A stretch of DNA of 64,000 bases from an uncultured Muribaculaceae bacterium (GTDB lineage: Bacteria > Bacteroidota > Bacteroidia > Bacteroidales > Muribaculaceae). The position numbers and the translations under genes were made by a program. The notes beneath the pieces were generated by a model, which saw nothing but the letters and a program-made list of their open reading frames with translations, was not told the DNA's origin and did no database searches. This document shows positions 36,804 through 45,296 of the stretch, piece after piece; within the stretch, counting starts at the first letter, position 1; every line of letters starts with the position of its first letter. The stretch lies in NCBI GenBank assembly GCA_910578385.1, contig CAJTQV010000001.1, forward strand, positions 124,001-188,000, given 5' to 3'.

Positions 36804-36856
36804 CCTAAAGTCCTATAAGCCCTATAAGCCCTATAAGCCCTATAAGACCTACAGGG
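36804..36856. repeat. Tandem array of 9-bp units (CCTATAAGN), copy A
   Basis: Four CCTATAAG-type units at 36812-36847 (three ending in C, one in A) are flanked by degenerate copies: CCTAAAGT at 36804 and CCTACAGGG at 36848. The unit length is 9 bp. The last units also form an 8-bp inverted repeat with the flank (TAAGCCCT at 36834, AGGGCTTA at 36853). The array begins 38 bases after the T9SS type B gene. The same unit occurs at 60824-60878. Confidence 0.85.
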
Positions 36857-36918
36857 CTTATTACAGCTCAAATTGTCTGACCAAATTGAGCTATTTAACA
36901 TAATGCCGATTATGTAAT

Positions 36919-36969
36919 AAAATATCTGAAAGGAGAGCCTTATCCATTCACTCTCCTTTCAGATATTTT
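36919..36969. terminator. Terminator between the T9SS protein gene and uvrA
   Basis: A 19-bp perfect stem (36919-36937 with 36951-36969; core CTGAAAGGAGAG/CTCTCCTTTCAG) encloses a 13-base loop and is bounded by A- and T-runs on both sides. It can terminate in both directions between convergent genes. Confidence 0.85.
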
Positions 36970-37037
36970 TCTATTCGCCGCAAGTGTTTTTGTGAATTGC
37001 GCCGGTTCTTACTTTAGTCCGGAACTGATTCGTTAGA

Positions 37038-39899
37038 TTAGAGTCCCAGTTCTTCTTTGAGATACTTGGATGTCGGTGTGTCGGCTTTTGCGACTTCCTC
37101 GGGTGTACCGGTTGCCATTATGCGTCCGCCTTCACGTCCACCGCCCGGGCCAAGGTCGATAATGTAGTCGGCACAACGGATTATGTCAAGGTTGTGCTCT
37201 ATGACAACCATCGTGTTTCCTTTGTCAACAAGTTTGTTTATCACTTTCAGCAACACACGGATATCCTCGAAATGGAGGCCGGTTGTTGGCTCGTCGAGAA
37301 TGAACAGCGTTTTGCCGGTGTCTCTCTTCGCAAGTTCCGTAGCGAGCTTAACACGCTGATTTTCACCGCCGCTGAGGGTGCTTGAAGGCTGTCCGAGCTT
37401 TATGTATCCTAATCCTATGTCCTGCAAAACCTTGATCTTCTTGAGTATGACAGGCACATTCTCAAAGAACTCAACCGCCTGGTCCACTGTCATTTCCAGT
37501 ACGTCGGAAATTGATTTTCCTTTGTAGCGGACCTCAAGGGTCTCACGATTGTAGCGTTTGCCATGGCATTCCTCACACGGCACAAGCACGTCGGGCAGGA
37601 AGTTCATCTCTATCGTACGGTACCCATTGCCTTTGCAGGTCTCGCAACGTCCACCCGAAACATTGAATGAGAATCTTCCCGGCTTATAACCACGGATTTT
37701 TGATTCCGGCAATTCCACAAACAGTTTGCGGATATCGGCGAATACTCCGGTATATGTAGCCGGATTTGAACGCGGCGACCTTCCAAGCGGTGTCTGGTCT
37801 ACCGTCACGACCTTGTCGATGTTTTCTATTCCGGTTATCTTCTTGTAAGGCAACGGTTCCTGAAGCGAACGGTAGAACTTCTTGCTCAGTATGGGGTGAA
37901 GCGTACCGTTTATCAACGACGATTTCCCGCTGCCACTCACCCCTGACACGCAGACAAACTTGCCCAACGGCAGTTTCAGATCAACTTCTTTCAGGTTATG
38001 ACCTGTCGCTCCCTTGATTTCAATGAACTTGCCATTGCCGGGACGTCTTTCAGCCGGTGTCTCGATTTTCCTGTCACCATTGAGATACGCCGCCGTGAGC
38101 GTGGCCGATTCAAGCATCTTTGAGGGTGTTCCCTGAAACACCACTTCCCCCCCCTTTTTACCGGCTCCGGGGCCTATGTCAACCACATAGTCCGCCTGAG
38201 TCATGATATCGCGGTCATGCTCCACAACAACTATTGTATTTCCGTTGTCACGCAATTGCTTGAGGCTCTTTATCAGCCTGTCATTATCGCGCTGATGCAA
38301 GCCGATTGAAGGCTCGTCAAGGATATAAAGAACGTTTACAAGCTGCGACCCTATCTGAGTGGCAAGCCTGATACGCTGGCTCTCGCCGCCACTCAACGAG
38401 GCACTGCTGCGGTTCAAGGACAGGTATTCCAGTCCTACATCAAGGAGGAATTTCAAACGGCTGCGGATTTCCTTGAGAATTTCTTCCGCCACTACCCTTT
38501 TTGACTGGTCAAGACGGTCTTCAAGACCGATTGTCCACTCATACAGCTCGGCGATATCCATTTTGGCGACATCGGCGATATTCTTACCGTCGATGAAAAA
38601 ATGCAGCGACACTTTGTTAAGACGCTGGCCGCGACACTCCGGACATTCCATCTTTGAGAAAAACTGTCCGCTCCATTTGTTTGCCTCTGTTCCTGCATCC
38701 TCGCTGCTTTGCATCTCGATATACTTCACAAGGCCTTCATATGAGGCAGAATAGCCTGACAATGACATGGTTTCGGTCTTGATATCAAGACGTGCGTCGG
38801 TGCCGTTTAGTATGTCATCAAGAGCATCGGCGGGAAGTTTCTCGATAGGATCTTTGATTGAGCATCCGTACATCTGGCAGATAGCTTCAATCTGCCAGAA
38901 TATAAGTGAGTTCTTGTACTTGCCAAGTGGAACGATACCCCCCTCATGTATAGATTTGGAACGGTCGGGAATAATCTTCTCCTCGTCTACAAGATTCACG
39001 AATCCGAGACCTTTGCATTTGCGGCAGGCACCCTGAGGGGAATTGAACGAGAAATTATGAGGTGCCGGCACCGGATATGACAGGCCGCTCTCCGGATCCA
39101 TGAGTTCCTGACTGAAGTGTCTGATTTCCTCAGTGTCCATATCCATGACCATCATCATCTTGCCACCCTGTTTCAAGGCGGACTCCACGCTTGTTCTCAG
39201 ACGCGTGATGTCGGAGTCGGTTGCACGCATACGGTCAACAACCAGTTCAACCGTATGATTGCTGTAACGGTTGAGTTTCATTCCATATGCCAACTCCATC
39301 AGCTTGCCATCAACGCGCACGTAGAGATAACCTTTCTTACGTAGATTCTCAAACAGTTCCTTATAATGCCCCTTGCGGTTTTTCACCAAGGGGGCGAGAA
39401 TATATATCTTCTTGCCGGAATATTGTTCAAGGATAAGGTCTATGATTTTCTCGCGCGTGTAGCGCACCATGGGCTTGCCGGTCTTATAGCTGCGGGCCTC
39501 CCCCATTCTTGCGAACAGCAGACGGAAAAAGTCATAAACTTCAGTAGTTGTTCCTATTGTGCTTCGCGGATTCTTGTTTACAGTCTTTTGCTCAATGCTG
39601 ATCACCGGACTGAGACCTGTAATCTTGTCAACATCCGGCCGTTCGAGAGAACCAAGCATATTACGTGCATAAGATGAGAATGTCTCGATATAACGTCTCT
39701 GTCCCTCGGCAAATATTGTGTCGAAGGCCAGTGATGACTTTCCGCATCCGCTGAGCCCGGTAATTACATTCAGTGAATTGTGCGGTAAAGTGACATCTAT
39801 ATTTTTCAAATTGTGCACACGGGCACCATATACTTCCACGCTGTCGGAAGGTCGAATTTCCACAGTCGCGTCAAGTTCCATACTATTATCTTTCATCAA
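37038..39899 (-). CDS. uvrA: Excinuclease ABC subunit A
   Basis: This is the damage-recognition ATPase of nucleotide excision repair, which loads UvrB on DNA lesions. It has 953 residues, normal length. There are two ABC-type ATPase modules: the first Walker A is GLSGCGKSS near residue 47 and the second GVSGSGKSS near residue 655. Signature motifs are SLSGGESQRIRLATQIGSQ and TLSGGENQRVKLATELAKRD. Zinc modules are visible as CRKCKG, CPECRGQR and the CETCKGNGYR/CEECHGKR pair. No lexA-like operator was noticed upstream. It is monocistronic, with the NlpC/P60 gene upstream on the same strand behind its own terminator. Confidence 0.98.
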   Translation of the reverse strand: MMKDNSMELDATVEIRPSDSVEVYGARVHNLKNIDVTLPHNSLNVITGLSGCGKSSLAFDTIFAEGQRRYIETFSSYARNMLGSLERPDVDKITGLSPVISIEQKTVNKNPRSTIGTTTEVYDFFRLLFARMGEARSYKTGKPMVRYTREKIIDLILEQYSGKKIYILAPLVKNRKGHYKELFENLRKKGYLYVRVDGKLMELAYGMKLNRYSNHTVELVVDRMRATDSDITRLRTSVESALKQGGKMMMVMDMDTEEIRHFSQELMDPESGLSYPVPAPHNFSFNSPQGACRKCKGLGFVNLVDEEKIIPDRSKSIHEGGIVPLGKYKNSLIFWQIEAICQMYGCSIKDPIEKLPADALDDILNGTDARLDIKTETMSLSGYSASYEGLVKYIEMQSSEDAGTEANKWSGQFFSKMECPECRGQRLNKVSLHFFIDGKNIADVAKMDIAELYEWTIGLEDRLDQSKRVVAEEILKEIRSRLKFLLDVGLEYLSLNRSSASLSGGESQRIRLATQIGSQLVNVLYILDEPSIGLHQRDNDRLIKSLKQLRDNGNTIVVVEHDRDIMTQADYVVDIGPGAGKKGGEVVFQGTPSKMLESATLTAAYLNGDRKIETPAERRPGNGKFIEIKGATGHNLKEVDLKLPLGKFVCVSGVSGSGKSSLINGTLHPILSKKFYRSLQEPLPYKKITGIENIDKVVTVDQTPLGRSPRSNPATYTGVFADIRKLFVELPESKIRGYKPGRFSFNVSGGRCETCKGNGYRTIEMNFLPDVLVPCEECHGKRYNRETLEVRYKGKSISDVLEMTVDQAVEFFENVPVILKKIKVLQDIGLGYIKLGQPSSTLSGGENQRVKLATELAKRDTGKTLFILDEPTTGLHFEDIRVLLKVINKLVDKGNTMVVIEHNLDIIRCADYIIDLGPGGGREGGRIMATGTPEEVAKADTPTSKYLKEELGL

Positions 39900-39997
39900 G
39901 TAGTCTGATTAAGACGCAATGCCTGTTGCATCATGAGCGGAATATGCCATGAGCGGACAAGAGACATACGTATCATTAACTATAACAATTATTATGC

Positions 39998-40029
39998 CAA
40001 AAAGGCGATCCTTCCGGACCGCCTTTTTG
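39998..40029 (-). terminator. Terminator after the NlpC/P60 gene
   Basis: CAAAAAGGCG (39998-40007) pairs with CGCCTTTTTG (40020-40029), and a smaller TCC/GGA pairing sits inside. On the minus strand the stem is followed by a run ending in GCATAATAATTG. It lies 47 bases after the peptidase stop. Confidence 0.7.
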
Positions 40030-40076
40030 TTGTATTTCTTTACGTAATCAAACCGATGCTTACGTATTTTTCAGAA

Positions 40077-40700
40077 TCACTCTGTAATAATTCTGCGCGC
40101 GCCTACATAACGGTTTGCGTAATATCCCTCACAATCGGAAATCTTCACTCCTTTCAGGCTGGCATGTATGAACTTGAATTTGCCTGTCTCGTTATCGGCG
40201 CTGACCACAATACCCACATGACCGACATTCTTACCGCTGCTGCGGCTTGTGAAGAACACCAGGTCTCCCTTGCGGAGATGCTTGCGGTCAACCTTCTTGC
40301 CATCTGTGTATTGAATACGTGAAGCCGGACTGATTGAATATCCGAACTGTTTGTATACATAGCTGGTAAAGCCGGAGCAATCAAATGCGTTGGGACCTTT
40401 CATGCCGTGACGGTAAGGCTTGCCGATATGTTTGTTGGCTTCTGCGAGAAGATCAGCGACTAACTTCTGGCTTTCCGGGCTGATGGCTGAGACAATCTCG
40501 CTCTCGCGCTTGGCGATGTCATCTTTGAGCATGTCGCCGATGACCGTGCGGTCCATCTTGGATGACTTCACATTTGCCAGCTGCTGCTGATGAGCACGCT
40601 GGTGAGCTGTCATGGTTGAGCTGGTTGCCGGAGTCTGCGCGGAGGCTGCGGCACAGCACGACGCGAGGAGTATGGTGGTTAAGATATTCTTTAAATTCAT
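40077..40700 (-). CDS. NlpC/P60-family cell-wall peptidase
   Basis: The 207-residue secreted cysteine peptidase cuts peptide cross-bridges in peptidoglycan (typically gamma-D-Glu-diaminopimelate bonds). The signal peptide is about residues 1-21 (TTILLASCCAAASAQ). The linker from 30 to 85 is helical and charged. The C40 domain runs from about 86 to 207 with catalytic Cys108 in NAFDCSGF, His161 in GKNVGHVGIVV, and a third polar residue at His179 in FIHASLKG. The signal contains two cysteines (SCC), so a lipoprotein form is conceivable, but residues after them do not fit well. It is monocistronic with a -7 element at 40767. Confidence 0.93.
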   Translation of the reverse strand: MNLKNILTTILLASCCAAASAQTPATSSTMTAHQRAHQQQLANVKSSKMDRTVIGDMLKDDIAKRESEIVSAISPESQKLVADLLAEANKHIGKPYRHGMKGPNAFDCSGFTSYVYKQFGYSISPASRIQYTDGKKVDRKHLRKGDLVFFTSRSSGKNVGHVGIVVSADNETGKFKFIHASLKGVKISDCEGYYANRYVGARRIITE

Positions 40701-40766
40701 TTCAGGTCAGTTCGTTATAGTCGCCGGATGCCCTATCGTCAGCGTCCTTGACTAAGTTTGATATTG

Positions 40767-40774
40767 CAAAGTTA
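40767..40774 (-). promoter_or_regulatory. Bacteroidetes -7 element for the NlpC/P60 gene
   Basis: The minus strand reads TAACTTTG, about 67 bases before the start codon at 40700. Confidence 0.5.
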
Positions 40775-40843
40775 ATATATTTATAAGTGAATACCAAACA
40801 TAACTTGCTTAATTATCAATAATTTAAAATTTATTATGATTTG

Positions 40844-40866
40844 GCACACATGTTTGCGATGTGTGC
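40844..40866 (+). promoter_or_regulatory. Perfect inverted repeat in the spacer before the secreted two-gene unit
   Basis: GCACACAT and ATGTGTGC form an 8-bp perfect inverted repeat with 7 bases between, 143 bases before the ATG at 41009. It could be an operator or a short hairpin. The 308-bp spacer (40701-41008) otherwise holds the minus-strand promoter of the peptidase gene and AT-rich DNA. Confidence 0.4.
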
Positions 40867-41008
40867 AATTTTGAAGTTCGCATTAAAAATCGTGTCGTTC
40901 ATTAAACGTTATGAAACTTCCAGAGTCTAAACAACATGCAGTATGCAACCGAATATTTCAGCTGATTTTAATTAGCGTATTCAAGTGTTAACTCCAAAAC
41001 CATTACTC

Positions 41009-41407
41009 ATGAAAAAAGCATTTCTGTGTGGCCTTGTCATGGTTGCAGGATCTGTCTCAGTTTTTGCTTCTGACTATCCGGTCATGAAGTTTGGACTTGC
41101 AGATGGTTCTGATGTTTCCGTCCAGTCCGACGGATTATCCATGACCTTTGACAATGACCGGCTACTCGTATCCCATTCCGGGGGACTTTCTGAGATTGAC
41201 CTCAGCAAACTTACCAAGTTTTATTTCTCCGGCAATTCTTCAAGTATCGAAAGCGTGCAAGACACTCCCGGAGAAGTAGAAGTCTTTTCCACTACGGGTA
41301 TATATCTTGGTTCGTACCCCTCAGATTCAGAGGCCAGGTCTGCTCTGGCAGATGGCTTCTATATATTCCGCACCAATACAAAAACCTATAAAACCAACAT
41401 CAAATGA
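41009..41407 (+). CDS. Small secreted protein with a T9SS type A-like tail
   Basis: The product has 132 residues with the start at 41009, where a signal peptide begins (MKKAFLCGLVMVAGSVSVFA). The frame opens 8 codons earlier, but those add no signal character. The middle has DGSDVSVQSDGLSMTFDND and DLSKLTKFYFSG, a strand pattern common in small Bacteroidales exported proteins. The last 45 residues (VEVFSTTGIYLGSYP, then DGFYIFRTNTKTYKTNIK) resemble a T9SS type A sorting domain. The stop overlaps the next start by 4 bases (ATGA), so the two proteins are translationally coupled and probably act together. No named family was recognised. Confidence 0.8.
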   Translation: MKKAFLCGLVMVAGSVSVFASDYPVMKFGLADGSDVSVQSDGLSMTFDNDRLLVSHSGGLSEIDLSKLTKFYFSGNSSSIESVQDTPGEVEVFSTTGIYLGSYPSDSEARSALADGFYIFRTNTKTYKTNIK

Positions 41408-43317
41408 AGATATATCCGCTTCTGGCGCTGTTGGTTATGACAGCAGCAACCTCCAATGCACAGACTCTGAATCTGTCACAAGGGAATGTCACTTACAGTT
41501 TCCCGGCCTCTCAGATGGGCGACGCAACTTATGACGGTTCATCTTCGATTTCAATTCTCGGAGCAGATTTCAATACCAATGAAATATCGCGCATGTATGT
41601 AGACAATTCCGTTGTTGAAGACAACACTGTCTCTGTTTCCTACAACGGAAACAACGCTACGGTCACCATAGCGGGAAACATCGCAAAATTCATCACGGCC
41701 ACTGTAGATGGAGCCGGTGTGTCCATAATCCAGAGTCCTGAAGTCGGTGACAACTCCGGTGAGATCATTTACTCACTCAGCGGAGAGTCGGATAACGGCT
41801 CATTCTATATGGAAGGCTCATACAAGGCTACTGTCGAACTGCGGGGCCTCACTCTTGTAAACCCGGCCGGAGCCGCAATCGAAATTCAGAACGGCAAGAG
41901 GATTGATTTCTCGGTTAAAAAAGGAACAGTCAACAGTCTTACCGATGGCGAGGGGGGCAAACAGAAAGGTGCACTTGTATGCAAGGGGCACCTTGAACTG
42001 AAAGGACAAGGCATCCTGAATGTGACCGGACGGACATCTCATGCTATATATGCAAAGGAATATGTAGAGATGAAAAATTGCACCGTCAATGTTCTTGGCG
42101 CAGTCAAGGATGGCGTGAATTGTGCGCAATACTTCTCCATTGAAAGCGGGGAACTTAACATATCGGGAACGGGAGATGATGGTATCCAGACTTCATTCAA
42201 GGATGATACGGACCGTGAGGCCGAAGACACCGGAACCATTACAATAGCAGGAGGCAAAGTCAATATCTCAGTCAGTGCTGACGCTTCAAAAGCAATCAAA
42301 GCCGACGGTGATGTAAAAGTCACGGGAGGTGAGATTATCGCAACTGTTACCGGAAAGGGTAAATGGGACAGCGATAAACTCAAGACCAAAGCATCCAGCT
42401 GTATCAGCGCTGACGGAGATGTGACGATCGACGGAGGCACATTCAATCTCTCTGCATCCGGCAGCGGAGGCAAGGGCATAAGCTGTGACGGCACCCTGGT
42501 TGTCAACAAGGGTAATATTGAAATAAAGACAACCGGCGGCATATATGCATATGTGAACGGTCGTGAATACGACGGCTATACCGGTAATACCGACAACCTC
42601 GACAGCGACCATAAATCCTCGCCGAAAGGCATGAAGGCTGACACCGAAGTGGTTATCAATGGCGGTGATATAAATATCACCACTACCGGAGCCGGTGGCG
42701 AAGGAATTGAAAGCAAAGGATGTCTGACCATAAATGACGGACAGATCTATATCACTTCATACGACGATGCCATAAACTCATCAAGCCATATGTACATCAA
42801 CGGTGGCGACATTACGGTCGTGGCCACCAACAATGACGGTCTTGACTCGAATGGCAATATGTATTTGGCAGGAGGATACGTGAGAGCATTCGGTGCCTCG
42901 ATGCCGGAATGTGGAATTGATGCAAACGAGGAGAGTGGATACTCGGTATTTTTCACCGGAGGCACGATGATTGCTGTAGGCGGTGGAAACTCCGTCCCAT
43001 CTTCGTCAGAATCGACCCAGGCGTACGTAAGTGCTTCGGGACAGGCCACAGCCGGGTCAGAAATTATACTCAAGAATGGTGATACTGTACTTGCCTCGTT
43101 CACTGTGCCCGAAGAGTATAAAGCAGCCGGTTCTTCATCCGGCCCGGGCGGCAACCGTCCCGGAGGCGGACCCGGCGGCATGGGCGGAGGATCGATACTC
43201 ATCACTTGCGCCGGTCTGACTTCAGGCAGCAGCTACACAATGGTAAATAATGGCACTTCAACTTCTGTAACCGCCAAGCAGCGGGGTTCATCGGGTGGTG
43301 GAGGACGTCCATTCTGA
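41404..43317 (+). CDS. Secreted Cthe_2159-like carbohydrate-binding beta-helix protein
   Basis: The 637-residue exported protein has a signal peptide at about residues 1-19 (MKIYPLLALLVMTAATSNA). Residues 140-560 are built from repeated strand-turn units such as HAIYAKEYVEMKNCTVNV, DDGIQTSF, GGKVNISVSADASKAIKADG and DAINSSSHMYINGGDI. This is the right-handed parallel beta-helix of the Cthe_2159 (DUF4353) family, known for binding acidic polysaccharides such as polygalacturonate. A glycine-rich linker GPGGNRPGGGPGGMGGGS lies near residue 585, followed by a short C-terminal beta domain. It is coupled to the upstream small secreted gene by an ATGA overlap. A role in surface polysaccharide binding is likely; enzymatic activity is not evident. 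Confidence 0.82.
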   Translation: MKIYPLLALLVMTAATSNAQTLNLSQGNVTYSFPASQMGDATYDGSSSISILGADFNTNEISRMYVDNSVVEDNTVSVSYNGNNATVTIAGNIAKFITATVDGAGVSIIQSPEVGDNSGEIIYSLSGESDNGSFYMEGSYKATVELRGLTLVNPAGAAIEIQNGKRIDFSVKKGTVNSLTDGEGGKQKGALVCKGHLELKGQGILNVTGRTSHAIYAKEYVEMKNCTVNVLGAVKDGVNCAQYFSIESGELNISGTGDDGIQTSFKDDTDREAEDTGTITIAGGKVNISVSADASKAIKADGDVKVTGGEIIATVTGKGKWDSDKLKTKASSCISADGDVTIDGGTFNLSASGSGGKGISCDGTLVVNKGNIEIKTTGGIYAYVNGREYDGYTGNTDNLDSDHKSSPKGMKADTEVVINGGDINITTTGAGGEGIESKGCLTINDGQIYITSYDDAINSSSHMYINGGDITVVATNNDGLDSNGNMYLAGGYVRAFGASMPECGIDANEESGYSVFFTGGTMIAVGGGNSVPSSSESTQAYVSASGQATAGSEIILKNGDTVLASFTVPEEYKAAGSSSGPGGNRPGGGPGGMGGGSILITCAGLTSGSSYTMVNNGTSTSVTAKQRGSSGGGGRPF

Positions 43318-43352
43318 CATCTGCCAAAACTTACACATTCTTGACCCAAATA

Positions 43353-43382
43353 GTTGCAGCGATACGCTAAAATCGCTGCAAC
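43353..43382 (+). terminator. Terminator after the beta-helix protein gene
   Basis: GTTGCAGCGAT (43353-43363) pairs perfectly with ATCGCTGCAAC (43372-43382) around an 8-base loop, followed by TTCCGTTTAAT. It separates the secreted unit from the amylase gene. Confidence 0.75.
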
Positions 43383-43432
43383 TTCCGTTTAATACCTGAA
43401 TGCTTAACCCAAACCATATACATTATAATATA

Positions 43433-44869
43433 ATGAGAAAACTTATTTTCGGCGCACTCGGCGTTTCGCTCGCATGCGCCCCCGGTCTTGCGAAGGACCG
43501 TGTGACTGTAAATCCTGATGCCGTGAACACCGGAACGATTCTTCATGCCTGGAGCTGGAATTTCCCCGAGATGGCCCGCAGCATGAAGGAGATTTCAGAT
43601 GCAGGCTTCACAATGATTCAGACCTCGCCTGTACAGCAGTGCTACGCTCCAGAAGGCAGCGGCAAGAAAATCTTCGACGAGAATGTTACCGAAGGAAACT
43701 GGTACTACTACTATCAGCCTACAGACTGGAAAATCGGCAACAATATTCTCGGCACACGCGACCAGATGCAGGAGATGATGGACTCTGCCGCCAAATACAA
43801 CATCAAGGTCATCGTTGACGTGCTCCCCAACCACACGGCTTTCGATATCGACGCGGTTTCCGACGATTTCTACAAGGCTGTCGGTGGCCGTGACAAGATG
43901 TTCCACTCAAATGGTCTCGCTCCCGTCCGCGACTACAATGACCGTCTGCAATGCACTCTCTGGGGTTCAGGCGGACTCCCCGACGTAAATACCGAGAATC
44001 CCGACTTCCAGAAATACTACATGGAATTTGTCAACGACCTCATCAACATGGGCGTGCGCGGCTTCCGTTATGACACCGCGAAACATATCGGCGTGCATTC
44101 TGACCCGGTTGATGCAGCATCGGGTGTGAAGGAAAATGACTTCTGGGATGTCGCTACCGGACGCAAGTCTGTAAAAGGTGTCAAGCTTGCCATTCCTTAT
44201 GACTCTCTCTTCGTCTATGGAGAGGTTCTTCAGGACAAGAATGTCCCCGAGAAGGAATATGCGGACTATTTCGGTCAGACTGCATCGGGTTACGGCTGGG
44301 TGCTCCGTGAGGCTCTTGAGAAGCACTCGGCAAAAGACCTTGATCTCCGCAGCTACCATCATGAGGCAGCCCCGGAATTCCTTACCACCTGGGTTGAGAG
44401 CCATGACACATATGCCAATGCTCACGAGTCGGCACACCTGACAGATGACCAGATCCGTATCGGATGGGTATTCCTCACCGCACGCCAGAACGGCACTCCC
44501 CTCTTCTTCAGCCGTCCCGCAGGTTCTACACGCTCCAACTACTATGGTAACAATGTGCTCGGTGCCCGTGGTAATGACGAGTTCAAGCACCCCGAGGTTG
44601 TAGCGGTCAACAAGTTCCGTACAGCCATGAACGGCCAGAAAGAGGACGTTCAGATCAGCGATAACGGCCAGGTTCTACTCGTGAATCGCGGCAAGAAGGG
44701 GGCGGCTATGGTCAACCTCAGCAAATCAGCCAATTTCATTGACCTTCCGACCGGACTTCCCAACGGGACATACCGCGACGTTGTCTACAATAAGGAATTC
44801 AAGGTGAAGAACGGACGCATCAAGGGACTTCTCGCCCCTGAGCGCAGCTACATACTCCAGAAAAAATGA
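43433..44869 (+). CDS. Secreted GH13 alpha-amylase family enzyme
   Basis: This enzyme hydrolyses alpha-1,4-glucans such as starch or glycogen. It has 478 residues from the start at 43433 (MRKLIFGALGVSLACAPGLA is the signal peptide); the frame opens 11 codons earlier without support. The (beta/alpha)8 barrel motifs are in order: VDVLPNHTAFD (region I), GFRYDTAKHIG (region II with the nucleophile Asp), GEVLQDK (region III with the acid Glu), and WVESHDTYAN (region IV with the transition-state Asp). The N-terminal LHAWSWNFPEMARSMKEIS is typical of bacterial secreted amylases. It has no lipobox, so it is probably periplasmic or released. It is not adjacent to a SusC/D pair here. Confidence 0.95.
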   Translation: MRKLIFGALGVSLACAPGLAKDRVTVNPDAVNTGTILHAWSWNFPEMARSMKEISDAGFTMIQTSPVQQCYAPEGSGKKIFDENVTEGNWYYYYQPTDWKIGNNILGTRDQMQEMMDSAAKYNIKVIVDVLPNHTAFDIDAVSDDFYKAVGGRDKMFHSNGLAPVRDYNDRLQCTLWGSGGLPDVNTENPDFQKYYMEFVNDLINMGVRGFRYDTAKHIGVHSDPVDAASGVKENDFWDVATGRKSVKGVKLAIPYDSLFVYGEVLQDKNVPEKEYADYFGQTASGYGWVLREALEKHSAKDLDLRSYHHEAAPEFLTTWVESHDTYANAHESAHLTDDQIRIGWVFLTARQNGTPLFFSRPAGSTRSNYYGNNVLGARGNDEFKHPEVVAVNKFRTAMNGQKEDVQISDNGQVLLVNRGKKGAAMVNLSKSANFIDLPTGLPNGTYRDVVYNKEFKVKNGRIKGLLAPERSYILQKK

Positions 44870-44880
44870 CGTGAACCTTT

Positions 44881-44897
44881 TTGGCACGGAATTTGTA
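44881..44897 (+). promoter_or_regulatory. Sigma-54-type (-24/-12) promoter upstream of groES
   Basis: TTGGCACGGAATTTGTA matches the RpoN consensus YTGGCACGrNNNTTGCW in all but one defined position (T for C in the -12 GC). The GG and the -12 G are exactly 10 bases apart, which sigma-54 requires. The predicted start point is about 44907, giving a leader of about 87 bases before groES. No classical TAnnTTTG element was seen nearer to groES. Confidence 0.55.
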
Positions 44898-44904
44898 TTA
44901 GTGT

Positions 44905-44946
44905 AAATGGATCATGGAGGCCGGAAGCCGGTTCCATGTTCCATTT
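44905..44946 (+). promoter_or_regulatory. Three-part hairpin in the groES leader
   Basis: AAATGG/CCATTT, CATGG/CCATG and CCGG/CCGG stack in order, separated by small internal loops and closed by a 3-base loop. It begins at the start point predicted from the sigma-54-like promoter and ends 47 bases before the groES ATG. It may be an mRNA leader element, or the terminator of the amylase gene, which ends 36 bases upstream. Confidence 0.5.
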
Positions 44947-44993
44947 ACTTTTGTAACCTGAAAACTAATATTCAAATTATAAAATCAACAGAC

Positions 44994-45266
44994 ATGAACA
45001 TCAGACCATTGGCAGACCGCGTTCTTATCGAACCCACGGCTGCGGAAGAAACCACCATGGCAGGCATCATCATTCCTGACTCAGCAAAGGAAAAACCTCT
45101 CAAGGGTAAAGTTCTCGCTGTCGGCAACGGAACAAAAGATGAGGAGATGATTCTCAAAGAGGGTGACACAGTGCTCTACGGCAAATATGCCGGTACGGAA
45201 ATCGAATTCGAGGGCACAAAGTACCTTATGATGCGCCAGGGCGATGTTCTCGCCGTTATCGGCTGA
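44994..45266 (+). CDS. groES: Co-chaperonin GroES (10 kDa)
   Basis: The 90-residue lid of the GroEL chamber is started at 44994 (MNIRPLADRVLIEPTAAEE); the upstream frame to 44907 is the leader and has no homology. The mobile loop is EETTMAGIIIPDSAKEKP, and the core strands GKVLAVGNG and DTVLYGKYAGTEIEFEG are those of all GroES proteins. It is followed by groEL, but a 355-bp inserted element separates them. Without the insertion the gap would be about 40 bp. Confidence 0.98.
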   Translation: MNIRPLADRVLIEPTAAEETTMAGIIIPDSAKEKPLKGKVLAVGNGTKDEEMILKEGDTVLYGKYAGTEIEFEGTKYLMMRQGDVLAVIG

Positions 45267-45296
45267 TAACCCTGTGTGGTAATTCACTTAAATCTT

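Noticed and set aside
36804..36856. CRISPR-like array
   Set aside because: The units are 9 bp and directly abutting, with no spacers, so this is a simple tandem repeat.
40841..40859. Second sigma-54-like site, TTGGCACACATGTTTGCGA
   Set aside because: The GG-to-GC distance is 11 and not 10, which sigma-54 does not tolerate. The bases are better explained by the inverted repeat at 40844-40866.
44870..44993. CIRCE/HrcA operator for groESL
   Set aside because: The TTAGCACTC-N9-GAGTGCTAA repeat is not present. The visible signals are the -24/-12 box and a different hairpin.
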